Shown here: positions 44,512-54,850 of the stretch, piece after piece
How the letters are laid out: each line of letters opens with the position of its first letter
Position numbering within the stretch: position 1 is the first letter of the stretch
NCBI GenBank assembly: GCA_028622995.1
Contig: JAJQJQ010000004.1
Span: forward strand, 5,704,001-5,768,000
Origin: Panagrolaimus kolymaensis
Taxonomy: Eukaryota > Nematoda > Chromadorea > Rhabditida > Panagrolaimidae
Length of the DNA stretch: 64,000 nt
Reading direction: 5' to 3'
Translations under genes and position numbers: made by a program
Notes under the pieces: generated by a model
Databases searched by the model: none
What the model was told of the DNA's origin: nothing
The model's input: only the letters and a program-made list of their open reading frames with translations

Positions 44512-45496
44512 ATGGTCGAAGATGATTTGGAATATTTATTTCTTCGTTTTTTTTCAAGGTTCCTTTATTTTTGGTTGACTGTCATACATGTTTTCGTGAA
44601 ATACTTTAACCAACTTGAAGCTTCAGCAACTATAGTAAGTTTAATTGTTTTTGCGTAATTATGTACTTTACATATAATTTTTTTGTTTTAGTTTTTGATC
44701 AAAACAAAGCCATATTTACCTCATATTGCTCGATTATTTATTGTCTCAATTTTTATCAGTGATAGTTTTCAAAAAGGAATTAATTGGAATGTTCACCAAG
44801 AATATATGAAAAAAACATGGAATTGTGGATGGTATTTATCAACATTATTTCTTCTTTATAACATCCTTGGACAACTGATTCCTGCAATCATGATCATTTC
44901 AAGAAAATATGTTTGTGCTTCATGTGGTATTTTGGCTAGTGTATTGGTGCTTCAAACTGTTGCTTATAATATTCCATGGTGTTGGAGATTTATGTTTTAT
45001 AATATTTCTGTTGGGGGAGCTTTACTTCTGTTATTTACCGTAGAAAAACAGCGTCCTATTTTTGCTGGTGATTTTGCTGCTCGATTCGATGATGAAATAT
45101 ATGAATTCATGCTTATAAATGGTGGTTCTTTCCTTGATTTTATGTATTGGATTCCCAGTATTTATTCTTCTATGACAATTGTAAGCTTTGTTGTAATTTT
45201 AAATTTTTTTATACTTTCATTGGTTTCAGCCAAGCGCCATTTTTACTTTCATCATCAGATGTCTCATGAAATATGGATTTAAACCAAGACTCTTTGGTAT
45301 GGCTCTTGTGTTATGGCTATTTGGTCTTAATCTTTGGTTTTATTTATGGCGGAATATCTCAAATGATGATTATAATATTCGTGATTCGATGAAATTTAGC
45401 TTCTTTCGAGTTATATCCGTTATAGGTGGTTATCTTCTTCTTATTGCTTATGGATCTTATGGAATTTTTCGGAATGATAACCAAAGACGCGAATGA
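44512..45496 (+). CDS. SURF4-like ER cargo receptor, copy 3
   Basis: Exons 44512-44634, 44692-45180, 45230-45496, giving 292 aa. It is more divergent: FLYFWLTVIHVFVKYF, IARLFIVSIFISDSFQKGIN, KKTWNCGWYLSTLFLLYN, GQLIPAIMIISRKYVCASCG. The third exon contains KPRLFGMALVLWLFGLNLWF, the insert NISNDDYNIRD and FSFFRVISVIGGYLLLIAYG, which is closer to canonical SURF4 than copies 1 and 2. The tail NDNQRRE has an Arg pair but no KKxx. Intron positions are identical to the other copies. Confidence 0.9.
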
Positions 45497-45823
45497 CTAA
45501 AGAAATGAATGTTTAATAATAATATCTTTGTGTTTGTTTTTAAGATTTGTCGTTTAAATAAAAATAATGTTTACATTTTTGCCAATCACGCTTTTATCTA
45601 TGCTTGAGCAATACATGTTTCTAACTCATGAAGATGAAAACTAGGCAAAACAAAAATTTACATTTGATGTTTCCGCTTTTTGAGTTCAGTGGTTTTTAAC
45701 TTTGGAAAAAAAGTATGCTAAAATTGCTTTCCAACATTCCCTTGCTTTTTCATTCCTCTTTTACTCTTCCTCTTTCTTCATTCATCAAAAAATTGTTTTC
45801 AATCAAAAGTGTTAGCTGCAAAA
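45497..45823. other. Spacer between SURF4-like copies 3 and 4
   Basis: 327 bp with an AATAAAA signal near 45557 and the duplicated spacer sequence described above. No gene. Confidence 0.5.
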
Positions 45824-46824
45824 ATGTTCGGTGATTTTTTTCTTAGAGTCTTTGCATGGTTCCTGTATTTTTGGATGACTGTCATACATGATTTTGTGAA
45901 ATTAGTTAACCAATTTGAAGATTATATCGATAAAGTGAGTTTAATAGTTTTAACTTTTCGTTTTTTATCTTACATTTTTATTTCAGCAACTATTGAAAAC
46001 AAGACCATATATTTTTGATGTTGCTCGAATTTGTATACTTTCAACTTTTATTGACGATGCTTTTCAAAAATTAGTATATTGGGATGCTGAACGAGAATTT
46101 ATTGAAGAAAAATGGAACTGTGGATGGCACCTCGCAACATTGTTCGTTATTTACTACATCAGTGGACAGCTGATTCCTGCAATCATGATTATTTCAAAAG
46201 AATATGTTCGTTGTTCATGTTGTACTTTGGCTAGTGTTTTGGTACTTCAAAATGTCATTCATTATATTCCATGGTCATGGACTTTTCTGATTCCAAATAT
46301 TGCTGTTGGTGGTTCTTTGTGGACTTTATTCGCTGTAACTCAATATGAACAAAGATCCATGAATATTCGTGCTGACGATATATTGGAAAAGTTACTAAAT
46401 CAAATACAGCTTTCACATATGCTTTATCATGTCAATTATTCACTTGATTTTATTTATATGTTAGTTCATATTTATTATCATTTCGTCATTAGTGTTCATG
46501 ATTTCATGACAGTGGTAAGTTTTCTTTCTCATTTTTTAACTTTAGATAATTGGATGTTTTCAGCTTATGCTTTTTGTTTCTTTCTTTATTACCACATCTC
46601 TTCAATATCTCAAAATTTTTGGTTATAAACCAAGAATCTGGAAGGTGGCTTTTGCTTTATCGATTTTTGGTATGAATCTTTTGTTCGATTCATGGTTGAC
46701 AAATGAAGATTTAATGATATGTTCATTCTTTCAAAATACATCTATTGTCGGCGGATTACTTCTTGTTGTTGCTTATGGTTATGATGGAATTTGCCTTGAA
46801 GATCTTATAAGAAGACGTGAATGA
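45824..46824 (+). CDS. SURF4-like ER cargo receptor, copy 4
   Basis: Exons 45824-45934, 45987-46514, 46564-46824, giving 299 aa. Motifs: MFGDFFLRVFAWFLYFWMTV, ARICILSTFIDDAFQKLVYW, EEKWNCGWHLATLFVIYY, GQLIPAIMIISKEY, SWTFLIPNIAVGG, CSFFQNTSIVGGLLLVVAYG. It is closest to copy 2 in the second exon, with a longer hydrophobic linker. The tail ends LIRRRE. The C-terminal KPRIW..VAFALSIFGMN keeps the family pattern but is less conserved. Confidence 0.9.
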
Positions 46825-47307
46825 CTAAAGAAAAGAACGTATAATAATTAATGTTTTAATCATTGTGTTTGTTTCTATGATTTATTGTTGTTTTTTAAAT
46901 AAAAATATAATTTATATTTCCGCAAATCATACTCTATTCTATTTTAAAATAATACATGCTTCAAAATAACCAAGAAGAAAACCATGGAAAATGAAAACAT
47001 AAACTTTTGATACGTTCTTTAACTCTCGAAATCGACAATTTACCATTTTTTCTGATTCATAACGTGCTTGCTTTGTGAAGTTGTAATTAAAGGTAATAAA
47101 GATACATTATCATTTTGTTTTTACAATGCTTTTTTAAACTGCCAACAATGTACCTATTACCATTTTTTAGGATGAAACTTGTTTTACAAAAAAAATTATG
47201 CTAAATTTCTTTTTGCAAATTTTCCATGCTTTTTCATTCTTTCCAAAAGTTTTATTCCATTTTTTCTCTTTCTTTCTTCATTCATCAAAAAATTGTTTGC
47301 TACAAAA
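46825..47307. other. Spacer between SURF4-like copies 4 and 5
   Basis: 483 bp, AT-rich, with AATAAAAATA near 46897. No gene. The 40 bp before the next ATG (TTCATCAAAAAATTGTTT) matches the same position before copy 4. Confidence 0.5.
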
Positions 47308-48322
47308 ATGTTTGGTGAATTTTTTCTTAGAGTCTTTGCATGGTTCCTGTATTTTTGGTTGACTGTTATACATGATTTTGTGAGACGCTTTAAACAATTT
47401 GAAGAATATCTCGATAAAGTAAGTTTAATCATTTTAATTTTCTGTTTAATCTCAACTTATTTTGTTTGTTTTAGTTTTTAATTCATACAAAATCATATTT
47501 ATTTGATGTTGCTCGAATTTGTGTTGTTTCAACTTTCATTATTGATGGCTTTCAAAAATGGGAACAATGGGGTCAACAAAGAGAATATATGGAAGAAACA
47601 TGGAATTGTGGATGGCTTCTCGCAACATTGATCAGTTTTTATAACATTATTGGACAACTTATTCCTGCCATTATGGTTATGTCAAAATATTCTCAATATG
47701 CATGCATAGCTTTAGCTAGCACTTTAGTACTTCAAACTGTTACTCATAATATCCCATGGTCTTGGAACGTTTTGATTCTTAATATTGCTGTTGAAGGTTG
47801 CTTGTTTCTTTTATTTGCTGCAAATATACATGAACAAAGCTCTAATGTTTTTGCTGTTGCTGATCAACAACCTGATGGTCCGTGGGGTATTGAGATCATC
47901 AAATTGGCACTTGAATGCTTGACTTTGTTTGGAAGTATTTGCATTGATGGTATATGTTTACTTGTACTTGTTAATTATTCTAACATGACATCGGTAAATT
48001 TTTCTTGTTATTGTAAATTACATATACAGTCTGAAGTTTTCAGACTATGTTATCTGTTTATCTTATTGCTGCAACTCTTGATATACTCAAATCTTATGGA
48101 TATAAACCACGTGTTTGGACAATGGCTCTTGTTTTATGGCTTTTTGGTCTTAATCTTTGGTTCAATTCTCGGTGGATGATCTCAATGGATGATTACTTTG
48201 CTCGTGATAAAATGAAAAACGATTTCTTTCAAGCTTTATCTATTATTGGTGGATTTCTTCTTCTTGTTGCTTATGGACCTGGTGGTATTTGCTTTGAAAA
48301 GCACGAAAGAAGACTTGTGTAA
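47308..48322 (+). CDS. SURF4-like ER cargo receptor, copy 5
   Basis: Exons 47308-47418, 47475-47993, 48044-48322, giving 302 aa. Motifs: MFGEFFLRVFAWFLYFWLTV, ARICVVSTFIIDGFQKWEQW, EETWNCGWLLATLISFYN, GQLIPAIMVMSKYSQYACIA, GYKPRVWTMALVLWLFGLNL, NDFFQALSIIGGFLLLVAYG, then PGGIC. The last part is the most like canonical SURF4 (FFQ..S.IGG.LL.VA.GPGG), so this copy may be nearest the ancestral gene. It ends KHERRLV. Predicted ER membrane cargo receptor. Confidence 0.9.
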
Positions 48323-48465
48323 AGAAATGAAAGCATGTTTCAACTTATGAGCAATCATGTCTTTAACGATTTAAAATTTTTGTTTTTTTAAATAAAGATA
48401 GTTTCTATTTCCACCTATTGTTTCCTATTATTGATTTTTATCCATTTGAATAATTTTGGCTGCCT

Positions 48466-50093
48466 ACCAACTCGCGATCGGTCGACTCGCTAATACCAAC
48501 TCGCGAAAAAAAATAGACCAACTCGCGATATACCAACTCGCTAAAGTACCAACTCGCGAAAAAAAATATACCAACTCGCGAAGAAAAATGCACCCAACTC
48601 GTGCAAAAAATGATCAAAAGGCTTTTATCAATGAAATTTTATGGAAATTAAAAACAAATTATTATTCTTCAATATTTCAAAGCTTTTTTTAACAATTAAT
48701 AATATGCCATTGTTTTGACTATCCATAGACTTTCCCTATTAATAGCTGTTAATCATCCATAGGCTTTCCATATGGATTGCATTTTATCGAATCGGCTATT
48801 ATATCTTCAGAATTATTGTTTGCAAATTTCTATGCAGTTATTTATGGATTTAAAATAGTATGTTTTTGTTTCTTTTATGATTATCTTTTTTGTTGTTTTA
48901 TTTTGCTTTTTGCATTACTTTATTCATAAAAAATCAATGACCTCAAAAAACTTAGAAGCAACGAAATCAAAGGTCTTCTCCTCTTTTTTTGTTAGTGGAA
49001 AAGTATACTTTTTCGCGAAAAAAAAACTTGTTTTTTATTTTCTATCTCCCGCACGCAGCGTGAAGTCATTCCTTTTCGATCGCCTTACTCAAATTTGGTA
49101 AGCTTTTGGGCTATGGCACCAAATGAATTTTTGTTTGTGTTAATAACTTGTTTTGTTAACATTGTTATGTTTTTATATTGTTTGTTTGTTTTGAACTTGT
49201 TATGTTTTTTTAAACATTATTGAATTGTTTTGTTTGTTTATTGAATAATAAATAAAGTACCGAATATGCACCGTTTTTTTGATTTCATTAAAATTTTATA
49301 AACTAAATAAACGAATTTAAAATATTGAGCTACTAATAATAACCAAGAATAGCCTATGGAACATTGACAGCAATCCATAGGAAAAGCCTTTTGATCATTT
49401 TTTGCAAGAGTTGGGTAGAAATCAAAAACAAAAATCAAGTTTCTTTTTTTTTTAAAGAGACAAGAGCATTGGGTCCCACCTTCGGTGGTCCCTCATAACA
49501 TTTCCTAATAACAAACATAATCATTTTCGAAAACTTTTTTACGATTCAATGGGGGCTTCGCCCCCACTTAGACTTATCTTTTCAACGATGCTTTTACATT
49601 TTTACATTACGTTTTATATCTCAAAACAAAATTTTCCCTTTCCAAAAAACAAACGAAACCCGTTTCCCTTTCAACAAACACAAAGAGAAACATTCGCGTC
49701 GGGACCTCTAAACATTATTCAAATTTAAAACATTCATAACTAATTTTTAAAAACATGTCCGGGTTATAAAATTAACATATTCTGAATCTCCATAAAAAAC
49801 TACATAGGACAGGTCAAACACATAACAAATCGAGCATAAACGACTCCACCACAGACAGACATACATTCTCACTTTATATAGGTAGAAAGTATTTTTTTCG
49901 CGAGTTGGTCTATTTTTCTTCGCGAGTTTGTATTTTTTTTTTCGGGAGTTGGTATTTTTTTTTCGCGAGTTGGTACTTTAGCGAGTTGGTATATCGCGAG
50001 TTGGTACTTTAGCGAGTTGGTATATTTTTTTTCGCGAGTTGGTATTTTTTTGTTAGAGAGAAGACCGCGCGAGTTGACCGATCGCGAGTTGGT
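48466..50093. mobile_element. 1.6-kb inverted-repeat element with CCAACTCGCG arrays
   Basis: Both ends carry the same 18 bp in opposite orientation (ACCAACTCGCGATCGGTC at 48466-48483; complement at 50076-50093). These are followed inward by tandem ACCAACTCGCGAAAAAAAAT-like units (to about 48600, and back to about 49890). A second inverted pair, TGATCAAAAGGCTTTT, is at about 48608-48625 and 49383-49400. No protein of substance is encoded; the Asn/Ser/Arg-rich frames are read-outs of the repeat. A clear target duplication was not found. Confidence 0.65.
49468..49570. other. Two GC-rich TTCG-loop hairpins
   Basis: CCACCTTCGGTGG at about 49477-49489 and GGGGGCTTCGCCCCC at about 49551-49565 are short perfect hairpins in AT-rich surroundings inside the 1.6-kb element. 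They could be structured RNA, recombination signals or terminator-like sequences of a transposon. Their function is unknown. Confidence 0.4.
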
Positions 50094-51220
50094 CATTTGC
50101 CAATAATTTTAACCACCTGTGACAGGATTTGTTCGTTCCAAAAGGTAACATTAGGGTTCATTTGAACAAACATATTTGTAAAGGTATAAGCTTCAATTGG
50201 ATCGTAAGTTAGATTAATTCTTCAACCAAAGCTTTTTTAAACAAATATGCAATTTACATCTTCAAAATTTGCCTTCAAAAATTTAATTAAATATTTTATG
50301 TTTGAAAGCAAATGCAAAAATATTTATTACGAGGAAATTATAGCGTTCATAAGATAAATTTCCATTTAATTTCTACCGACAACAAATTATTTTTGCTTAT
50401 AGTGCCTGTATCTGGATTTGGTTATTAATCCTAGCTGTCACCGTCGAATTATTTTTAAATTAAAATCCATAAATGCTTTACGATAACTCCGAATGAACAC
50501 AAAATGAGGAATTATTATCGATAAATATGTGTGAAGATTCCATGTAACCCATGAAAGCGTTAAATACAAAATTAGCAAACTTTTTATTCAATTTTGGAAT
50601 TCGCGAAATAAATAAAAATGCAACAAATATGAATCCAGATAAGAGAGCTTAAGAACTCAACCATCCTTTTTTCAATTTTTCCTATCACAGAAATATTGTT
50701 TGTGTTTTTAATTTACTGACAGGAAAAATTAAAATGAAAAAAAAAACTAATACATTTGTCACCACTATAAAAAGAAATTGCTTTACACTTGTGAAATTTC
50801 TAACAAAACAAAAAAGAAGAAATATAGTTTAGACCAACCTTTTGCTAAGGAACATCATTTAATTTTTTTTTTGTCGAATTGCTAATCTTTTAAAAGATAT
50901 TACATTTTAAATTTTTATGATAAAACGATAAACAACTATTAAAAGAGGCGATAAGATTTTTGATGTTTGAGTAAAAGGGCTTTTCGTTCTTCATCAGCCA
51001 AATGTTTACTAATAATAAGTCAACAATGAAATCAGGCAAAATCAAACGAAAGTACATAAGTTTTTTTTTACAAATAATTTAGAAAACCCAAATCCAAGTT
51101 GATTGAAAAAAAAAAGATTTAAAAAAAGGGAAAGAAAAAACAAGACATATATAATATTTCAAAAAATATGGAAGAAGTCTTCTCTCAGATAAAGCCAAAA
51201 TAAAAACTATTTAATTCAAA
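50094..51220. other. Intergenic region
   Basis: About 1.1 kb AT-rich sequence downstream (3') of the Fic gene. No supported frame or repeat. Confidence 0.45.
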
Positions 51221-53076
51221 TTAAAAAATATCTTTCAAAGCAAATTTATACAATTCAAACCAATTAAATGTTGGTTCGAAAGTCGAGCTTGAATCATATT
51301 TTTTTATTTGCTCAGCAGAATTTGAACTGGATATGCTTTCACCCTCTTTGAGGGATACGATGGATAAAGAAGACCTAGGTGAATATCTGCCATCGGATCC
51401 TTTGCGAGGAATTTCAGTACCACTACTTCCACCATATGATGAACCCGAAGACTTTATAGCAGAGCCACCTTGCTTTTCGTATAAACACTAAATTTTTCGA
51501 TAAGTTTATAAATATAAATTTTATTTCTATAAAAATCTTACATTTAAAGTTGTGTCAAGGCATTTAGCAATAAACCTAATGAGAGGTCTTAAATCACCTC
51601 TATCTGCTGTCCCGAGCACATCACGATATTCATTTTTTGAATTTAAAGGTATGTTAACTGGTGGAAAACCATAGCTCATCAAAATATAGTCTCCAATCAA
51701 GCGTGCGGTTCTTCCATTGCCATCAGGAAATGGGTGAAGGTGTACCTAAATAACGACTTACATATCATTAATGTTAAATAACATTTTTTTAAGGTTTATA
51801 TTTCGTTGATAATATTTAAGATAATAAAAAAAAGTAAAGCATACCAAGAAGTAGTGTGCAAGAACAGAAAGCGATATTCCATCGATTTCGCTTTTTGGAT
51901 GCATAGTATCTTTGAGCCATTGAATAAATGCTTTTAGCTGATTTTCAAACTCTTCTTTACTGATCAGATCATCATTTCTAATTTCAACATTATCTCTATC
52001 ATAGATAATTTTATTTATCATTAAAAGTTGCTAAAAATAAAAACATTAACTTTTAAATTGAATTTTTTTTAAATGACTAAAATGTGTTTATATGAATTAA
52101 TTAATATGCTTTAACTCAATATTAAAATTCGAAAACAAACGTCATAAGTTAGATTTTTTTCTTTAAGCCCTGTCACTACAAAATGAAAGGCTTGAGACAT
52201 TTCAACAATTTCTTTTTTATTGTGATCAGCCAATCGAACGTTTGGATTAAAACGAAATATTTGTGGGTCGAATAAGTCAAATGTTTCTTCGAACGAAAGA
52301 GTATTCCCTTCTAATGCGCATGTGTTCCAAATTTGAAGAATGAATCCATCCTTCATAATTTCTTTCCATTTTTCGACCGATCCTCCATAATTTTCATATA
52401 ACAAATCTCTTTTTTTGTGTAATTGTTGAATTTGTTGGTTATCCAAACGATCAATTTTGGGGGTAATCTCATCAAGATGACTAAAATTAGATAAATAATA
52501 ATCATTTTATATAGAAATTAAAAAATAAATTACGACCTTTTAATTTCATCATCATAAATATCGTTTTCATGACCAATTATAAAGAATTGATATGAATCAA
52601 ATAAGAGACGTTTAGAAGTTTCGGGTAATTTGCTTGAATGGCGGCCTTCAATTTCACTTTGGATACCAAAGCATAACAAGACTCGGGGATGCTCAGCAAT
52701 ACCTAAATTATGTTTTATGTATTAAAAAGCATCTTTTAAATTATTTAAAATAAAAATTTACCGTTTTGTCTGCATATTTGATTAGCAGCAGTTACTATAG
52801 GTCGTGATTTTTTATAATCCGCTACAATTTGGCGGAAAAAATCCTCAAAAAGTTTTTTCAAAGCTTTATCATTTTCAACGCTAACCGTGATAGGATCAAA
52901 TCGATGATCGGTTCGTTCTAAAATAAAATATATATTTTATTTAAGACAAAATTTCTCCCACTTCTGTCAAGAAGATCATAGTAAGAGCCATTCGGCAATA
53001 ACCATGGCCGCCTGTAATCATCGCTGAAAACCAATTTACTATCGCATACTTTTAATTGATTTATATTGAATGGCAT
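51221..53076 (-). CDS. Fic-domain protein (AMPylase family, with inhibitory motif)
   Basis: Seven exons: 52962-53076, 52762-52917, 52537-52702, 52141-52480, 51845-52030, 51542-51745, 51221-51487, giving 477 aa. Residues about 199-205 are TCALEGN, the (S/T)xxxE(G/N) inhibitory motif whose Glu blocks ATP. The catalytic loop HPFPDGNGRTAR starts at about residue 325 and matches HPFx(D/E)GNGRxxR. The later YRDVLGTADRGDLRPLIRFI fits the Fic core. Fic enzymes usually transfer AMP from ATP to Ser/Thr/Tyr of target proteins; metazoan FICD acts on BiP in the ER. This protein has no signal or membrane anchor and no TPRs, unlike FICD. Its N-terminal 145 residues (HPRVLLCFGIQSEIEG) are unrecognised and its tail is Ser-rich. 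The cytoplasmic location and target are inference. Confidence 0.85.
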
Positions 53077-53732
53077 TCTAAAATTTAAAAGTAGAAAAGA
53101 TTAAGCTTTAAATAACCGATTCAAATATTTTGGTTTATGAGTTGTTTTTTGAAAAGTCGAATGATAGTGTAACGGATGAAAAAGGGGCGAAACCCCAAGC
53201 AAAAAGTAAGTCCAATCGAAGTGCTTTTAACGATAAAAAGCGGCATGCTTTTATAGGGGTTGAGTGATTCACAAAGAAGTGAAAGATAGAAGAAAAGAAA
53301 GAAAGGTTAGAAATATGTGAATAGATGTTTACCAGCAAATGTTATAAAAAGGGATAAAATTGTAAACATGTATGGGAAAAAGATAGATCGGCACGCAAAA
53401 TGATCTTTGGTGAAAGGATAAAAAGTATGAATCATTGAGAAGAGTATTCTTACTTCGCATTTTGGTGGGCTAGCAAATTTGTATAACTTCTCCCGGCTCT
53501 GCACCACGCGTCAGCACTCAAAAATTTAAATAATTACCAAAAACTTAAGACGAGTTTTCCGACAAAATTTTCGATTTTGGTAGAGAAATTTTTTTTTATG
53601 CAATCCTATGTAAAATTGGATGGAGAATCCGAAAAAATGGTCTCATAGCTCAGGAATTTTTTCTCTACCAAAATCACAACGACGAGAAAAATATTGTCGG
53701 AGAATCCGTCTTAAATTTTTTAGTTTTTTAAA
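53077..53732. other. Intergenic region
   Basis: Upstream of the Fic gene. GACGAGTTTTCCGACAAAATTTTC near 53548 and the complement-like GACGAGAAAAATATTGTCGGAGAATCCGTC near 53681 form a loose inverted pair around 53548-53712, probably a small foldback element. No gene. Confidence 0.4.
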
Positions 53733-54095
53733 TAAGACAAGCAGGTTCGCCTCCCTTCGGGAGCAGGGGTGAGCGGACATGACTTTTCCTTAGACGGACG
53801 GATACGGAAACGGACGTCAGGCAGTTCCGTAAAAGCGGATACGGACACGGAAATCCAAAAGTGCCTGGATATCCGCGGAAACGGACACGGACACGGAAAT
53901 TTTGTATTAGAATTTTCATTTTTAAGGCTTACACGGATACGGATACGGACACGGATATTAAAAAAAAATTTTTCGGACGCGGATACGGATACGGACGTGA
54001 AAAAACCACGGATATCCGCGGAAACGGACACGGACACGGATATCCGCTCACCCATGTTCGGGAGGCTCTCTGCTTGTCTTTTTTTCTTTTTTAGA
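53733..54095. mobile_element. Foldback element built of CGGACACGGATA-type tandem repeats
   Basis: The core 53767-54053 starts GGGTGAGCGGACAT and its complement end reads GGGTGAGCGGATAT. The outside also pairs (AAGACAAGCAG with GCCTCCC on both sides). Between them the sequence is mostly short units of (A)CGGA(C/T)A and CGGAAACGGA, giving open Ser/Val- or Thr/Asp-repeat frames on both strands that are not real genes. A fragment of the outer arm recurs at 31919-31935. Confidence 0.65.
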
Positions 54096-54589
54096 AAATA
54101 GATTTTCAAATTTCATTAAACAATATTTATTAGTTAAGATCTTTAGTAATTAACATAAATAATATCTATTTCTTTTTGTGTTACCAAGAAATGAACGCTA
54201 GCCATCCTTATCTTTCTTTCTTTTTTACATCAGACCCTGATATTAAAGTTTTATCATCAGGCTTTGATATTTATTTCTCATTCAAACAGTTTATTCAAAG
54301 CCATGATCTTATTAGCTATCCATACACTCTGATAAAAAAATTCTTGACTTGAATATTATGAATTTTTTTATTATAATCTTTTAATCATAAAAGAAATGGA
54401 GTCTGAACCCTTTCAGGTGCTCAGGCTCACTTCATTTTTTTATTTTATATTTTATTTTATCACACAAATCCCCATATTAATAACATACAATTATCATCTC
54501 ACCTCATAAGGTCTTAATCAACAACAAAATAAGATGGACATAATGTTTACGGTCTCCACAAAACACATTTTCCTTCTTTCAAACTCCTT
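54096..54589. other. AT-rich spacer
   Basis: Contains TTTTATTTTATATTTTATTTTAT low-complexity near 54440. No gene. Confidence 0.4.
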
Positions 54590-54850
54590 AAGAATCATCA
54601 TTGGATCCTTCTTTTCTTGGGATCCTTCTTATATTTTAAATCCTTCCCCATCTTAGGATCCTTATACATCTTTGGATCCTTATCCTTCTTTAGATCCTTC
54701 CTCATTTTCTGGATCCTTCTAAATTCTTGGATCCTTCCTCTTTTTTGTATCCTCCTGCATCTTAAAAGATTCCTCCTATTTTTTAAATCCTTCTAAATTT
54801 TCGGATCCTTTTTATTTTTTGGAACTTCCCTGTCTTTCGATCCTCCTGCA
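54590..54850 (+). repeat. GGATCCTT minisatellite
   Basis: About eleven irregular units of 20-30 bp beginning GGATCCTT(C/A) or the mutated AAATCCTTC/GTATCCTCC, followed by a T/C-rich part. Reminiscent of, but not identical to, the GGATCT array in the MITE at 24.7 kb. Confidence 0.65.

Noticed and set aside
48456..50096. Frames with repeated YQLAKVPTREKK words
   Set aside because: Translation of the CCAACTCGCGA array; both inverted arrays yield the same words, so this is repeat-derived and not a protein family.
53720..54109. Ser/Val- and Asp/Thr-repeat frames of 63-129 codons on both strands
   Set aside because: Direct translation of CGGACA/CGGATA tandem units in the foldback element; open in several phases with no gene structure.
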